Shown in pieces: positions 47,782 through 59,851 of a stretch of 64,000 nt of DNA; position 1 is the stretch's first letter, and each line of letters opens with the position of its first letter. Origin of the DNA: Ailanthus altissimus (Eukaryota; Streptophyta; Magnoliopsida; Sapindales; Simaroubaceae). Made by a program: the position numbers and the translations under genes. A model generated the notes under the pieces. That model saw only the letters and a program-made list of their open reading frames with translations. It did not search any database and was not told where the DNA came from. Where the stretch lies: NCBI GenBank assembly GCA_946807835.1, contig OX327697.1:17494001-17558000 (forward strand). Direction: 5' to 3'.

Positions 47782-49135
47782 TGGCATAATTATACACATG
47801 CAAATTTAAAACGTAAGTGTACGGGTTGTGATTAAATAATATAATGATAAGTGAGTATCGTCCCACGAGTATTAGATCCTAAATTAATGTTAAATAGTAT
47901 AGTGTTGGTAACCTAATTTTATATAGACTAATTTAAAGGATAAATTGAATTATAAAATTAATAATGCTTAAAACTAAATACTTTGATAAATTAAAAATAT
48001 GAGAGCTCTATGGCTATGGGTTCTAGGGATTTGATTTCCCTCAATTGTTCTTATGCTCTTTATCATTAGTAATTAAAAACTCATTTTTTATGCATTCATT
48101 AGTCAAGGGTGTAAGATTTATCTCATTTCCTCTCCCGAATGTTGAATGAGACTCTATGCATATACAACTAAGTTGATATCCCTATCTAAACCGTTATATA
48201 AATATGCATTAAGCTGCCCTTATATGACTACCCTAAGTTTATTAGTCTCCCGACTCAACAAACTTAAAGTTATGCTTTACATATAGATTAGACTCTCCCA
48301 AGTATATAACTCAAATTGTTTAAAATATCTAATCCATTTCTCAATGAAATTAGAAGCATTAAGCACATAAAAAGTATAAATAAATAAACATCAAATAGTC
48401 ATTAATCATATAACAACATCAACATATAGTGTTCAATAGAGTTCCATCGAATCCTAGAACATATAATCTAGCAATCCATAGGAAAATATCCAATTATATC
48501 AATCTAAATGTTCACAAACTTAATCATGTTCAAATTAACAAAAATCACAATTGCAAACTTGAATTAAATATAAATGACATAGAGAGAAAGTGGAAACTAG
48601 TTGGAGAAATGGTTGGAAGCTTTCAATCTTTAATATTCTTGTCCAAATCCAAGCTCCAATGTTGTTTCTCTCACTAAAAAACCTAGTTTCTCTCTATATT
48701 TCATGCTCTCCTCCTCTTCTTTAAATGCGACCTTTAGCTCTCTTTTTATAAGTCCAAAATTAAGGGTAAAATTGGGATTTTCCATCGATTGGCATTGTGG
48801 TGCGGTATTGTTTACATGAACAGTACTCGAGAACAGTAATTACTATTTAATTCATTGTTCATGAGCCACGACACTACAACTTAGGTTTTTGGGCACTGCG
48901 GCATTGGCACTGTAGCCAAAAGCACTGTAAAATACTCTTTATGTCTACTGGAGCAATTATTATAGCATTTTTATATTTTTACTCATTTTCCTTGATTTTT
49001 CACCTCAAATAAATCCATTGACTTGAAACCTCCAAAATAATATTAATGCACATTATAAAAACATAAAATTTAATTTAATTTAACCAATCATCAAGTTTAA
49101 GACATTAAAACGATAGATATTAAATACGTCCATCA
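47779..49135 (-). mobile_element. Solo LTR of Gypsy-C (Athila type) in Repeat F
   Basis: On the minus strand starts TGATGGACGTATTTAATATC and ends ...ATTATGCCAACA. Flanks GTGAG (47774-47778) and GTATA (49136-49140) are a 5 bp duplication with two changes. The empty site is preserved at 62134-62145 in the other Repeat F copy. Length is 1357 bp. The minus-strand 3' part has CGTGGGACGATACTCAC and GTACACTTACG, as in Athila-type LTRs. TATA box CTTATAAAAAGAG is at 48741-48752, with a GC/ACAGTA cassette upstream at 48785-48925. Confidence 0.88.
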
Positions 49136-50020
49136 GTATACTCACCCTCAATGATCGAGGGGATTTAAGGGAAGGGCTTTCATTTCTTCCTCCAAATCCC
49201 CTCCTATTAAAAAGGGAGTTCTCTCCCTTACTACACACGAAATCACCCACTCATACATTGTTCTAGAATATTCTTTAAAATTAAATTTTGGTTTTTATTT
49301 TATTAAATTATATTTTTTTAATAACCAAACACCTAATTTATTTCCTAATTTTCTTTGATTTAATATTTCTTTTGTCATTGAATTGAGCTTCGAAGTGTTT
49401 TTCATAGGTGAACGAAGGTGTTTTGGTCTCTTGGAAGTGAAAGGACGAGAATCTAAAGCTCTTTGATCAAATGTGCACTAATCCAAGAAACTTCATTTAG
49501 TATGAAGAAGACATAAAAAAATTATTGAATAGATTTGATTGAATATTATTTTGACATTTGCAAAAGTTTGTATGATAAAAATTTATTTTTAATATTTATT
49601 AAATAGATATGTGAAATAGTAGGGAAATAAAAGTATATTTTAGGGTATAAATAGTTCCAATTTATTTTTATTTGATGTACCTTTACAATTTACGAATAAA
49701 TTTATTTAAACTATTTAATTAACAAAAAAATTGAATTTATCTTAAAGATACTGAATGACGTAAATAAAAAGTACTTTCAAATAGTTAAAAGGATTTGAGA
49801 AGTAGAAGTTGATGCCTGTTGCTAAGTTAATAGTACTTAATCACTATGGAATGGCCTCATGCTCTGGTTACCTCATTTTAAGGTAACTCATAAAATAAAA
49901 AAAATTGTCATTGTATCTGCATCAACATCTCTGAAGGATTTTACATGTTCAAGGATAAGATGTTTCTCTTTAAAGTGAAGGCTTTAGTTCAAATTCTTCC
50001 ATCCCATATAAAAAAAAATA

Positions 50021-50255
50021 TTTGGAATGGGTCGAGGAGGGAGGCCATACACGAGAGCTTGTTATCCTAGAGGTTGACTAGGAAGCGCCATAACTGGCTC
50101 CCCATCCTAATTTTGTCTTCTTCATGCGAGGTAAGGTGGAAGGTCAATTAAAAGAGCTCTCCAAACTAGAACTTGAAGAGCTCGAACCTCTAAGATCTAT
50201 AATGGGAATATCCATAAGATAAAATTGTGCAGTTAGAATTATACGCCCAAAAGAA
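50021..50255. other. Short unassigned segment
   Basis: Moderately GC-rich spacer between Repeat F and the Copia-1 host LTR. No frame or match recognised. Confidence 0.4.
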
Positions 50256-51108
50256 GAAGGTGTTAAGGTTTGTGTTTATGTGTCATCCCTATTTATATGA
50301 ATACTTATTTTATAATATTTATACAATGTATATTTTATTAAATCACTAATATTCTTTATTAAATAATAATAATACTTGTCACATTTCAGACACTGTATGA
50401 TCTGAAAGGGTTTAAATCCGGTCTAAAAGGGTTTAGACCGGTACTAAGGGTTAGCAAAACTGAGAATTATACCTGACAGTTAGCATTGTTAAGAGTTAGC
50501 AAGTTATAAGAGTCAGCAAGATCTAAAGAGTTAGAATCTTATCTATAATGGGACAAAGATCTGAGGGTACACTAGTAATGACATAGTTGTAAAAAGTTGC
50601 AACAAATGCTAGAAAATATTATTATGCAAATATGTTCTCAAACACTGTGTTCCTGATCTATTTTCGCCAATGCAGGTTTATTTGTAAATCCCTTTCATAT
50701 AGATCAATGTATGTCTATATCTGTAGGGTACAGATGATTGTTCTTAACTGACAATAAGCTTAGAGCTTGTATAGGTATACGGGTATTTAGTTAGGACTGA
50801 ATACTGGACAAACTCTCAAGGACCCCAATAGATATCTTATGAACCGTCAATGGTAGGTCCTCTCGAGTTGAGTAATATATGTGGTTCTTTGACTTGAGCG
50901 CCACGGTGGACTTATGGGTGATCCACTAGATTTTGGTTCCACAAATGTCAGAGACCTTTTATGGTCTGACCACTACATGTCGCTGGGTGTGGTCCAATGC
51001 TCATGGAGTCCGGTATGTATAGATAGGGGATCTGTCAACTTACATAGGTACGTATATATCCGATGCTTCGAGATTGTATCTCAGAAAATCTTACGACCGT
51101 GAACAACT

Positions 51109-52430
51109 TGTTAAGGTTATGCCTATGTCCAATCCCAATTTTGTATGAATATTTGATATCTATACAAAGTATATTTTGTTATATCGCTAATTATCTGTTA
51201 ATTATATGGTTTATGCTTGTTACGTTACAAACTTCATTTTATCTGAAGGAGTTCGGATACAGTCTAAAGAAGTTTAGACTGGTGCTAAGAGTTAGTAAAT
51301 AATGCAAGAGTTGGAGCATTATCTATAACGAGACAAAGACCTCAGAATATGCTAATAATGATATAGTTGCAAGAGTTGCAATAGGTTGCTAGGATATGTC
51401 ATTATGCAAGCATGTTCTCAAATAAATAGTTCCTGATCTATTTCTACTAACGCAGGTTTGTTAGTAGATCCTATTAATTTATATAGATCAGTGTATGTCT
51501 ATATCCGTAGAGTACAGTTGGTTGTTCTTAGCTGACCAAGATTTTAGAGATTGTATAGGCATACAGGTATTCAGTTAGGACTGAGTACTGAACAGACTCA
51601 TGAGGACCCCAATAGACATCCTATGTTGCCGTCAATGGAAGGTCCTCTCGAGTTGAGTAGTATACACGATCCTCTGACCTGAGCACCACAGTAGGCTTAT
51701 GAGTGATCCACCATGCTTTGGTTCCACGTATGCCAGAGACCTTATATGGTTTGACCGCTGGGTGTCGCTGGGTATGGTCCGATACTCATGGAGTTCGGTA
51801 CGTGTAGATATAGGATCCATCAGCTCTTATAGGGAGTGATATATCTAGATGCTTCAAGATAGTATCTCGGAAAAGTCATATGGCCGTAAGCAGTTAACCC
51901 AGAAAAGTGTTTCCATGGGTTAAAAAATATAGCAAAGAGTTTTGCTCATATTATTCAATTAAGATACTATTCTAGAGATAGGTTATAGATGAGCATATGG
52001 GGATTTGATGGTGTGGATCTATGTCCCCACACATCCAAGATATATATGATGGAAGGACTATACATATGGGTTGTAACCTCAACTTGTATGGTTCAACGTG
52101 TCGATTTATATATTCGTGACGTGTGCGTGGGGCATAGCTCATGGACTTATGGAATAGTTCCATTTGACGAATCGGGCGTGGACTTAGGGAGTCCCGCGAT
52201 ATAGAGTGTACTCATTATGCACTGAGGCAGAGTACTGGATTAAACGTGTAAAACGTTACACGTGTTGGTAATCTCTCAATTTAATCTTTTATATGTTAAT
52301 TTGATTAATATATTATTGGTGTGTTAATTGTATGTTTTATATTCCGCTGCGTTAAAATATGTATTAAATGCATATTTTTTAATTAACACACTACCACATG
52401 CATACACTTGAACACAGTAGCTCCCCAACA
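51109..52430 (+). mobile_element. Solo LTR of Copia-1 nested in another Copia-1 LTR, TSD CAACT
   Basis: Perfect CAACT duplications at 51104-51108 and 52431-52435. Starts TGTTAAGGTTATGCCTATG and ends ...GCTCCCCAACA. At 1322 bp it is the shortest copy, because the AT-rich second-half block is absent and U3 repeats are reduced to about two (51280-51315). Open stretches on both strands around 51632-52204 are not conserved in other copies. Confidence 0.95.
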
Positions 52431-52541
52431 CAACTAACCCAAAAAAGGAGTTTCCTATAAGGTTGAATTTGACGGTGCTCATCTATATCCTTGCTCATCA
52501 AGAATATAAGTGGCGGAAGGATTATATGTATGCATTGTGAC

Positions 52542-53840
52542 TGATGCAATATTTCTATATCTTAAAATTAAGTGCAAGTACACACTATCGTATGCAAGTA
52601 ATAAGGGACTAAATAAGTCGAATGTCGAACCCACAGGGATAATTTCTTCTTTTTAACCAATTACTAAAATTATGTCTTCATAATAATTATTCAAAAAAAT
52701 AAAAATTTAAGAATAAATGTAAAAAATATAAAAATAAAAACACAATGCAAAAAGATTTAGGTGATAATAATATAGAGAAAACCTATGATTAATATTATCC
52801 CTCAATATGCTTTCTAATGATTAATCTTCTAATATTTAACTCCCTTAGTCTTTGTTATTGATCAAGACATTAATGTATTCACAAGCCTCTTCTAAGGTCA
52901 TGCAAGTATACCTTAATTTACCAAATACCTATATTCTTATGGTACTTGTAATAAATTATGATTCATTAAGATTAGGTCTTATTGGTCATACATGCCAATT
53001 AGGTATAGTCCTATCTTAAGTTGAAACTTGCATATGCAACATTGAATGTTACTCTACAATCATGCATCAAATTACCTAGGTCTAAATATTAAAGCATTAA
53101 GATCAAGTAATTTGAATATCAAAAAACTAAGTTTATTAAATATTCAAAAGATATGGCAATTAAGCACACATATTGCATTCAAGTATTAACCCTAGAAAAT
53201 AAATTTAGTTCATGGCTACAAGAGAATAACAGTAAAAATAATAATAAACCATGATACAATCAATAGCAAACCGATATAGACGTCGAATTGCTCTTAATTA
53301 TGTTGCATAAGAATTCTTGATGCCGAAGAATGTCTTGAATCTCTCTCTAAGGGTGCTCTTGGATGATTCTTGAAGGCTGGGAACGAGTGGATTTTTATGG
53401 GGATTGATATGAGCTTGAAAATCTCAATTCGCGTCAAACTAGGAATCGCGCTACCGCTAGGGCGCTATGCAGTTGTCGCTTGGGCGACACGTGAAATAGG
53501 CTTCACCACTGGAGCGGTGGGATGATGGCACTGAGGCTCTAACTTATCGCTAGCACAATGACTATTTGGCGCTGCGGCGCCTTAATCAGGTCATTTTCCT
53601 AATTTCAATCACTGTTCCAGAGCTGGGGCGGTAATCCTCGTGGAGCTAGGGCGATAGACATATACTTTGAAAACTTTATATTTTAGTCCCTATTTTTGCT
53701 CCTTTTGCATCCTTTCTTTAAATTTCGTTCAAGTCCCTATAAATAACAATAATATATATAAATAGCCATCTATTTTCATAAAACCATAAAATATCAATAA
53801 TAAATATATGACAAATTATATGACAAATTTGCCCTTATCA
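52542..53840 (-). mobile_element. Solo LTR of Gypsy-A, TSD GTGAC
   Basis: Perfect GTGAC duplications at 52537-52541 and 53841-53845. On the minus strand starts TGATAAGGGCAAATTTGTCA and ends ...AGAAATATTGCATCA. Aligns throughout with 13268-14736, but is 170 bp shorter. Its GC tract (53435-53660) has lost many CpG sites and its TATA box is weakened (TTTTTATGG in place of TTTATATAGG), so it looks older than the first copy. Confidence 0.95.
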
Positions 53841-53911
53841 GTGACCTCAACTTATTTAGTCTGACACACTGATTTGTAATATTCATAACATATGTGTAGG
53901 GCATTGGTCAT

Positions 53912-56676
53912 TGTAATATCCAATCCCTATTAGTAATATTGGCGCCTAGATTTCAGTATAGAACAAATAAGACACCGTAGGGTTACTCGATTTTAACCTT
54001 ATTAGAAATATTCCCTTTATAGTGCACATGAGAGATATTAGACCTAATTTGGTAATTTTACACTCGATCGGTGCGCCGGACAACCCTATAATATTTTTGA
54101 AATTTTTCTCTATTGGCTTGGAAAAGAAAATTCTAATTTACTACATGAATTTCCATTTAAGGATTATGAATGGAACAAGCCTTTGTTGAGAAACATAATC
54201 CATATATTAGAGAATGGACCAATTAGAAGAAATCTCATGGATTGCCAAGTTGGACGTTCTAGTTAGTTCTTTGGACTATTCCAACTAGATAGTTACAAAT
54301 GAACTAATTACATAATTAGTTTTCAACTAATGGCAAATTATTAATTTTGAGAAAGTTGAAAGGCAAAATGGTAAATTAAGGGAGGACTATAAATATGTTG
54401 GAAGTATGTAGAATTTTGAAGAAGATCAAAAGCAAACACTTAGAACAAAAGAGAGAAAATTCGAGCTTGGAAAGGGGGGCTGCTACAGTGACCTTTCAAG
54501 TTTTGTTTTCATGAATTTTCATGCGTAATCAAGCCAAAATAAGGTTACAAACCAATCCCTAAGCTCAATTGAAGTCTCTATTAGTGGAAATTCAAGAAAA
54601 AGAGGTAAGAAAATCATCTTTTATGAGTTTGATAAGTGAGATTTCAAGAATGCTTTAATTGATGTTCTTATGTGTATTCTTGGCTTAGATTGGGTTGAAT
54701 TCTAGTGTGGAGCTTGAAGGAGTCATCAATTTGAAGAAATTGGCAAGGTGAGAATTAGGGTTTTTGGTGATTTTGTTGTAGAGATTTCAATTAGTTGTAA
54801 TTAGGGCTTTAGAATGAAATTGGCATGATTTTGTTGTAATTGGAACAAGAAATTAAGAAAAGGAATGTGTTGGAACCTAAGGTGAAATTCTGCCACTTTA
54901 GGGAAGTTAGGAATTGAGTGGTGTTTTGATTGAATTGTTGTGTGTAAATGGTGCATATTGTGAATTAAATGTATATGGTTGATGGAAAAATCAAAAATGA
55001 AGAAAATGGGACATAATTGTCCCATGTTGGAAAGGTGAAGGGTAATTATGTCCAACCAACTTATAAGGTGTTCAATAATTTTTAGGGCGCCGGATGGTGA
55101 GTTAGTTTCGATTATGGCTCTGTAACTAAAATCGGGAAGTAGTATGCATCCGGGCTTTGTATGCCGATTAGGGCGTTTAGTAGTTAAATGATATTCTAGC
55201 ATTCGATTTAGTTCTAAATGTTATTTGTGGCGCGTAGGTGAAGATAACCAAGAGCGTTAACGGGAGCATAAATCAGGAGCGAAATTGAGCGCGGAGCGGT
55301 TGTGAGTGGAAATCTGTCATTTCTTTTACTTTTCGGTTATTATGTTTTCGCACAATGACTATGTATGTTTTATGAGCTTTCGATGCATAAACATGATTTA
55401 TGATCTTCATATATTCATAGACATGCTTTTACATGATTGATTTGCGAAACAGTTTTAAAATTTCTACATTCATTTTTAAGGCCATTGGTACCCTCAGATT
55501 ATAATGGTGATGATTGTATTAGACCCGGCCGGTATATTTCGTGTACATGGGCAGGTCTTGGGGGTGTGTCACTAACTCTGGGAAGTCGGGATGTCGAGTC
55601 ATGTGAGTCGCTCTATGTGTACGGGATATTGTCTCGCTATATGCATACGACGTAGGATTCCGCTGCGTAACCAATGAGATGTCACTGTGGGTGCTGCTAG
55701 TTGAGGTGCCCCGTGACCTACTCACGTATGCGGTGCTAGTTGAGTCACTGCATGGGTATAGAGTTTTAGGGTTACCATTGGTACAATTTAGAAAGAAAAT
55801 GGCCGAGCGAGAATTTTACTAGTTTTCGATTTACCGATAACATTTATGCATTTATATGCACACAGCAGTTATTATGTTATACAGATTCTGAATATAGTTT
55901 TTCAAAGATGTAGATAAAATCCGCTCGGCAAGATTTCATTAGCAGATGATATTAAAAACCGTTTTATAGTTTTACATCCGTTTTAGAAGCATAATTTCTG
56001 CATGTACTTTAGAAATTGCTATCTCTGTATAATGTTCTTGTAATTGAAATCTCACTTACACTCACTGAGCTCCTTTAGCTCACCTGTTTTACGTTTTATG
56101 TTTTTAAACCCCTTTCCCAGGTGTAGGTCTTGGTACGCAAGCTGTTGATTCTCATGTTGCCGAGTAGTGGGCCGAATCTGAAGATTATTTTCGTACATGT
56201 AAATGTGCTAAATAGCACTCTTTACTTTATGCATAGTATTAGTAGGCATGTATATTTGTATGTATGTTTCGAACCAACAAGAAAATATTTCGAGATTTTG
56301 ATGATCATCTTTACTTTTTATGAGTATGCTCATTTTGTGATTTAAATGAAACTTTTGAGTTGTGTTGGAGTTGATTTGGAAAGGACCGGAGGTCCGAATT
56401 GGTAGTATTGAGATGTGTTGGAATTAGAAGTGAAATTTCTTTGCAGGTTTATATGGATTTTCCGAAAAACAGGGGAAACTCTGTCCGTTTGTTTTTAAAA
56501 TTAAGATGTTGTTTTCATGTATCTTACTAGACTTTCTTAGTAGTAACAAGAATTGAAAAGGGGTTCACCTCGCGGAATTTCTCAACATACCCAGTTAGGT
56601 TCGGAGGAACTTCCGTCGGAGTGCCCGGCAGGGCCGCTGGAATCTATAGTAGAGGGTCTCGGGTCGGGTTCTGTCA
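53912..56676 (+). mobile_element. Solo LTR of Gypsy-G (Tekay/Del-like)
   Basis: Starts TGTAATATCCAATCCC and ends ...CGGGTTCTGTCA, with the imperfect duplication GTCAT (53907-53911) / GTTAT (56677-56681). The host LTR resumes in register on both sides (GGGCATTGGTCAT / TATGGACTCATAG). Length is 2765 bp. TATA box CTATAAATA at 54388-54396; CACTGAGCTCCTTTAGCTCA and a CCCAGGTGTAG block near 56060-56130, as commonly seen in Tekay/Del chromovirus LTRs. The lineage is inferred from these and the length. The open frames inside are not coding. Confidence 0.85.
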
Positions 56677-57842
56677 GTTATGGACTCATAGAATTATTCC
56701 ATCTGATGAATTAGGCATAGACCTAGGGAGTCCCGCAATATGAAGTGTACTCGTTGTACACTAAGGTAGCGTACAGAATTGAATAGTTCAATCCAGCAAA
56801 ATCTAATAAAACAATATATTTATTTCAGGAACCTTTGGAATGCACGCATGTCCGTACTTAAGTGTTAGGTATATTAAATTGTTAACAATTGTTATTAACT
56901 AATCAAATATGGACATGTGGTGCATAGTGAGAATTCAAATAAATTAACTTATGTGTTGGGTTGTGTTGGGCCCACATCCGGTTAATAAAGGTATTTTGAT
57001 CATTTACGTATATGATTATTTAATAGTTAAATAATTAAAATATTTTAATATTGTAATATATTAAATAATATGAATAACTCAACTATAGTTAAAAGCTAAC
57101 CAAAGTTAAGTTAATAATTGTTTAATTATTATATTATATTAAAATATAAATATATTTTGATATTTATATAAACTTGATGGGCAAATTTACATAACCCAAT
57201 TATGGTTAATAGTTAACCATGATTAGGTGAATTAAACATTATTTTAATTAGGATATTTGATGGCCAAATATCTAACTTTACCATGGTCAATTATTGACCA
57301 TGGTTCAATAAATGAATATTGTTAGTATATATGTGAAATTTGAAACAAAACTTAACACTTTTGCATTTGGTTGCCGCTGTTTCACTTGTGAAAGGAGAAA
57401 AGCTTGTTTTGTTTATGTTTTAAGAGTTAAAGCAAAGGAAAATAAAACACAATTCTATCTTCATCTCTTCTTCAATTAGGCTAAAGCCATTAAAGCAAAT
57501 CAAGCTTTTGTTGTTGATCAAAGTGATAACAAATAGCTATTAAGTGTTTAAAGGGTTAAACATAAGTTGGATTTCAAGCTGTTGTTTAGTTAATCAAGCC
57601 CACTGAATTGATCACTAGTACTGACAACGAGCAACACTTCGGACAGATTCCCAAATATTAGTCCAAAGGCTTCAAAGGTATAGATTTCTTAATTATATTT
57701 TAATTTGTTTAAATTTGTTCATATGATTGTTTTTAGACTTCCGCTGAATATTTGATGCGTATACGTATGTATGTGATACGTATATATTAATGTATGAACA
57801 CTTAAACTACATGCATACACCGTATTTTAATCAACGCTCTCA

Positions 57843-58239
57843 TAAAGGCTAGCTTAGGCTAAAGTAGATGCAGTTGAAGCCTCTTATAAATGGAAACCCC
57901 CACCTTAAAAGGTAAAGGCTTTTTTATTCTTGGAAAATGGGAGAACTTGGGCTTTGAGCCTTCAAATACATTCTAAAACACTCTTTTTTTTCTTTCTTTT
58001 TTTAATAATTTTTTAATCCTCTTCCTTAGGGATCCAAAAAGAACATTCAAAAGATCTTCCATAAAAGACTAGAGATTTGGAAATCAATAAAGACCCGTTA
58101 GTAAGCACATAGATTTGCTAATAAGAGAATAAGATGCACAAACTTAACTTTCTCATCATTTGGGTGATGGAAAGAGCAAGTATCTCTACTAAAGCAAGAC
58201 TTTTGGCAATCATGTCATAAATGATTCGACCTATAGTTA
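57843..58239. other. Unassigned segment after the Copia-1 LTR
   Basis: No primer-binding site follows the LTR, so the internal region of that element is gone. Contains a T-rich run at 57985-58015. Confidence 0.45.
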
Positions 58240-58720
58240 GGTGCAGCGAAGAGATTAGGCAATTGATGCACTAACACCAGATGGTTCGAGAGTAATCAAG
58301 TTAGTATAAAGAGAGCTAGCATTAAAAACCTCGACGAAAGCAATCAAATTAGTGTGGGAAGTAGAAATTAGGGTCTTGCCAGCCTCACCTTTCTCGGAAT
58401 ACTCACTTGCATCATGAGGATTGTAAAGGGATCAACAGGAAAGAGAAATCGATAATCTATTACCAAAAATGACCTTAACCACCTCAAGTCCCTCTATTGT
58501 AGCCAAGAAGCAAAAATTAGGAACAAATACATGAGAAATCGCACAAAGAATAGAAGTATAAAAATAAAACTCACTCATGATAGAAACATATCCTATATAA
58601 GTGAAGCGACAATAAGCATCCTTACAATCTATTTCCAAAAACCAGGAACGGGCAAGGCCTTTTATGGAAGCAACTGCCTCATTAAAATATTCTTATGAAA
58701 GACGATGCAGTTGTTGTATT
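58240..58720 (-). pseudogene. Unidentified protein remnant, minus strand
   Basis: A frame followed for about 150 codons with few stops: FNEAVASIKGLARSWFLEID, then AYCRFTYIGYVSIMSEFYFY, then FLATIEGLEVVKVIFG. After a stop it continues as DASEYSEKGEAGKTLISTSH. The 58638-58432 part is open for 68 codons. The composition looks like a folded protein rather than chance translation. I cannot name the family; a plant gypsy accessory protein is one possibility. Confidence 0.4.
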
Positions 58721-58835
58721 GTATTAAAGCATAAGCTCACACTGTCATAAACAAGTAATATAGAATGAGTAGAGTATTGTTCCCACAAGAAATTTTTATT
58801 ATTATTTATTAAGTACTAAAATTATGTCATCATAC
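58703..58835 (-). repeat. Athila-type LTR end fragment
   Basis: GTCATAAACAAGTAATATAG, AGTATTGTTCCCACAAGAAA and TTATTAAGTACTAAAATTAT follow the order of the minus-strand 3' end of Gypsy-A (GCAAGTAATAAGG, CGAACCCACAGGGATAA, CCAATTACTAAAATTATG). Only about 130 bp remain. Confidence 0.5.
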
Positions 58836-58879
58836 CCAGACTTAACTAAGGCTCTTGCGACTACGATCTCCAAAGATTC

Positions 58880-59829
58880 CTGAATGCTAATGTCTAGAGT
58901 AGTTCAATGTTGTGATCTTCCATGTCCCGAAAACACCATGACCACAACCCTTAATGGTGAAAACACATTCTCACCATTGCTACTCTTCCCACACATTCTC
59001 TTTCGACCCCTGCCACAAAGTGATATATCAAAAGCTACTTTATGGTCTGTTTCAAATCAACAACCCTATGGTGATCCCATTCTAAGCACTTTTCTACAAG
59101 CACATAGCCTCCATCTGTACTTATCACTCCCCGATCCTTTTGCTTCCCATTTAGTGTTCCTTCCTTATGTCTTCCATGAATCTCCCTATTTCAATCTAGC
59201 AGTCCCGAGTCCTCTAAGTCTTTATGAGATGAGGAATGAAATCTTATACCTAGTCCCTCCCTTGTCTTTTTCACTATGAAGTCTTAATCTTATTCTACCA
59301 ATCCCTTATGACTTATCATAAGCCACATTACTCCAATTGGTAGATAACAATTCTCCATGACTTGTATGAAAACACTACCCTAGATCCCAAAAATAGTTCA
59401 TCTATCAGACACTTATTCCTCTAGAAGCTCTCATGCAATTAAGGTCTTTGCCTAGTCATCCAATAGACTTGCAAATCCACCTTCTTTCTATCTTTGTCTT
59501 TCTCTTAAGACTATCCCTTCAAGTGCCCTAGACACCTTTTGGATTTGCCCTTCAATCTTGATTGTTATTCTTTTGCCATCTTTATTTTGTGTTCAATCTG
59601 AATGATTCTTCTGATTAGGACCTAGATGACGCCATCTTCTTGATAGTCTCTTTTTTAAGAGTCAGCTTTACTCAAAAAATAAAACTCCCCAGTAAGACCA
59701 TCATCTTTTCCTCTTTTAGATAATCATCTTTCTCTATTGTTCTTCTCTTATATTTGTGAGTCCCCATGGTTGACAACTTTGCTCTGCAATCTGACTCTAC
59801 CGCCTGTGCTCTGCAATATGGACTTCAAC
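58880..59829 (-). mobile_element. Copia-2 leader and possible gag start, decayed
   Basis: Internal DNA directly downstream of the Copia-2 primer site on the minus strand. A possible initiation region CAACCATGGGGACTCACAA lies about 80 bp after the primer site (near 59760), followed by KYKRRTIEKDDYLKEEKMM before stops. No zinc knuckle or pol motif. A 131-codon opening on the other strand (58884-59279) has no recognisable domain. Confidence 0.4.
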
Positions 59830-59845
59830 CCAAGCTCTGATACCA
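59830..59845 (-). other. Primer-binding site of Copia-2 (tRNA-Met type)
   Basis: On the minus strand TGGTATCAGAGCTTGG, a perfect match to the common plant tRNA-Met primer site, six bases after the LTR terminus ...GATATCCACA. Confidence 0.9.
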
Positions 59846-59851
59846 GTTTAT

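Larger units (their letters stand above)
47600..50020 (+). repeat. Repeat F, copy 1 (interrupted by a Gypsy-C solo LTR)
   Basis: The segments 47600-47778 and 49141-50020 align with the uninterrupted copy at 61955-63020. Shared blocks include GTGTAGATRTGTC-ACACT, GGGGATTTRAGGGAAGG, CAATTTAATTAACAAAAAAA and AAGTTCAAATTCTTCC. The pair diverges by substitutions and indels. No LTR, TIR or tRNA-like head was seen, so the class is unknown. The ends are where similarity fades, not defined termini. Confidence 0.75.
50261..57842 (+). mobile_element. Copia-1 LTR split by three later solo-LTR insertions
   Basis: Starts TGTTAAGGTTTGTGTTTATG. Its pieces are 50261-51108, 52436-52541, 53846-53911 and 56682-57842. 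Joined, they give about 2.18 kb colinear with the other Copia-1 LTRs, ending around ...TCAACGCTCTCA. Each gap is a different LTR flanked by a 5 bp duplication: CAACT (Copia-1), GTGAC (Gypsy-A), GTCAT/GTTAT (Gypsy-G). U3 AGAGTTAGCA repeats lie at 50431-50533. The outer duplication is unclear: GAAGG on the left, TAAAGG on the right. Confidence 0.9.

Noticed and set aside
49985..50000. tRNA T-arm-like AGTTCAAATTCTTCC followed by an A-rich stretch, suggesting a SINE
   Set aside because: Also present in Repeat F copy 2 near 62988, but no A-box (TRGCNNAGTGG) lies at the right distance. A SINE head is not supported.
51632..52204. Several 62-71 codon openings on both strands
   Set aside because: Within a Copia-1 solo LTR; other LTR copies have stops at the same positions.
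54801..55202. 133-codon minus-strand open frame
   Set aside because: Inside the Gypsy-G solo LTR, with no domain, antisense to the element. LTRs do not normally encode protein.
58884..59279. 131-codon plus-strand open frame
   Set aside because: Antisense to the Copia-2 internal region. Pro/Leu/Ser-rich with no recognisable motif and no supporting context.
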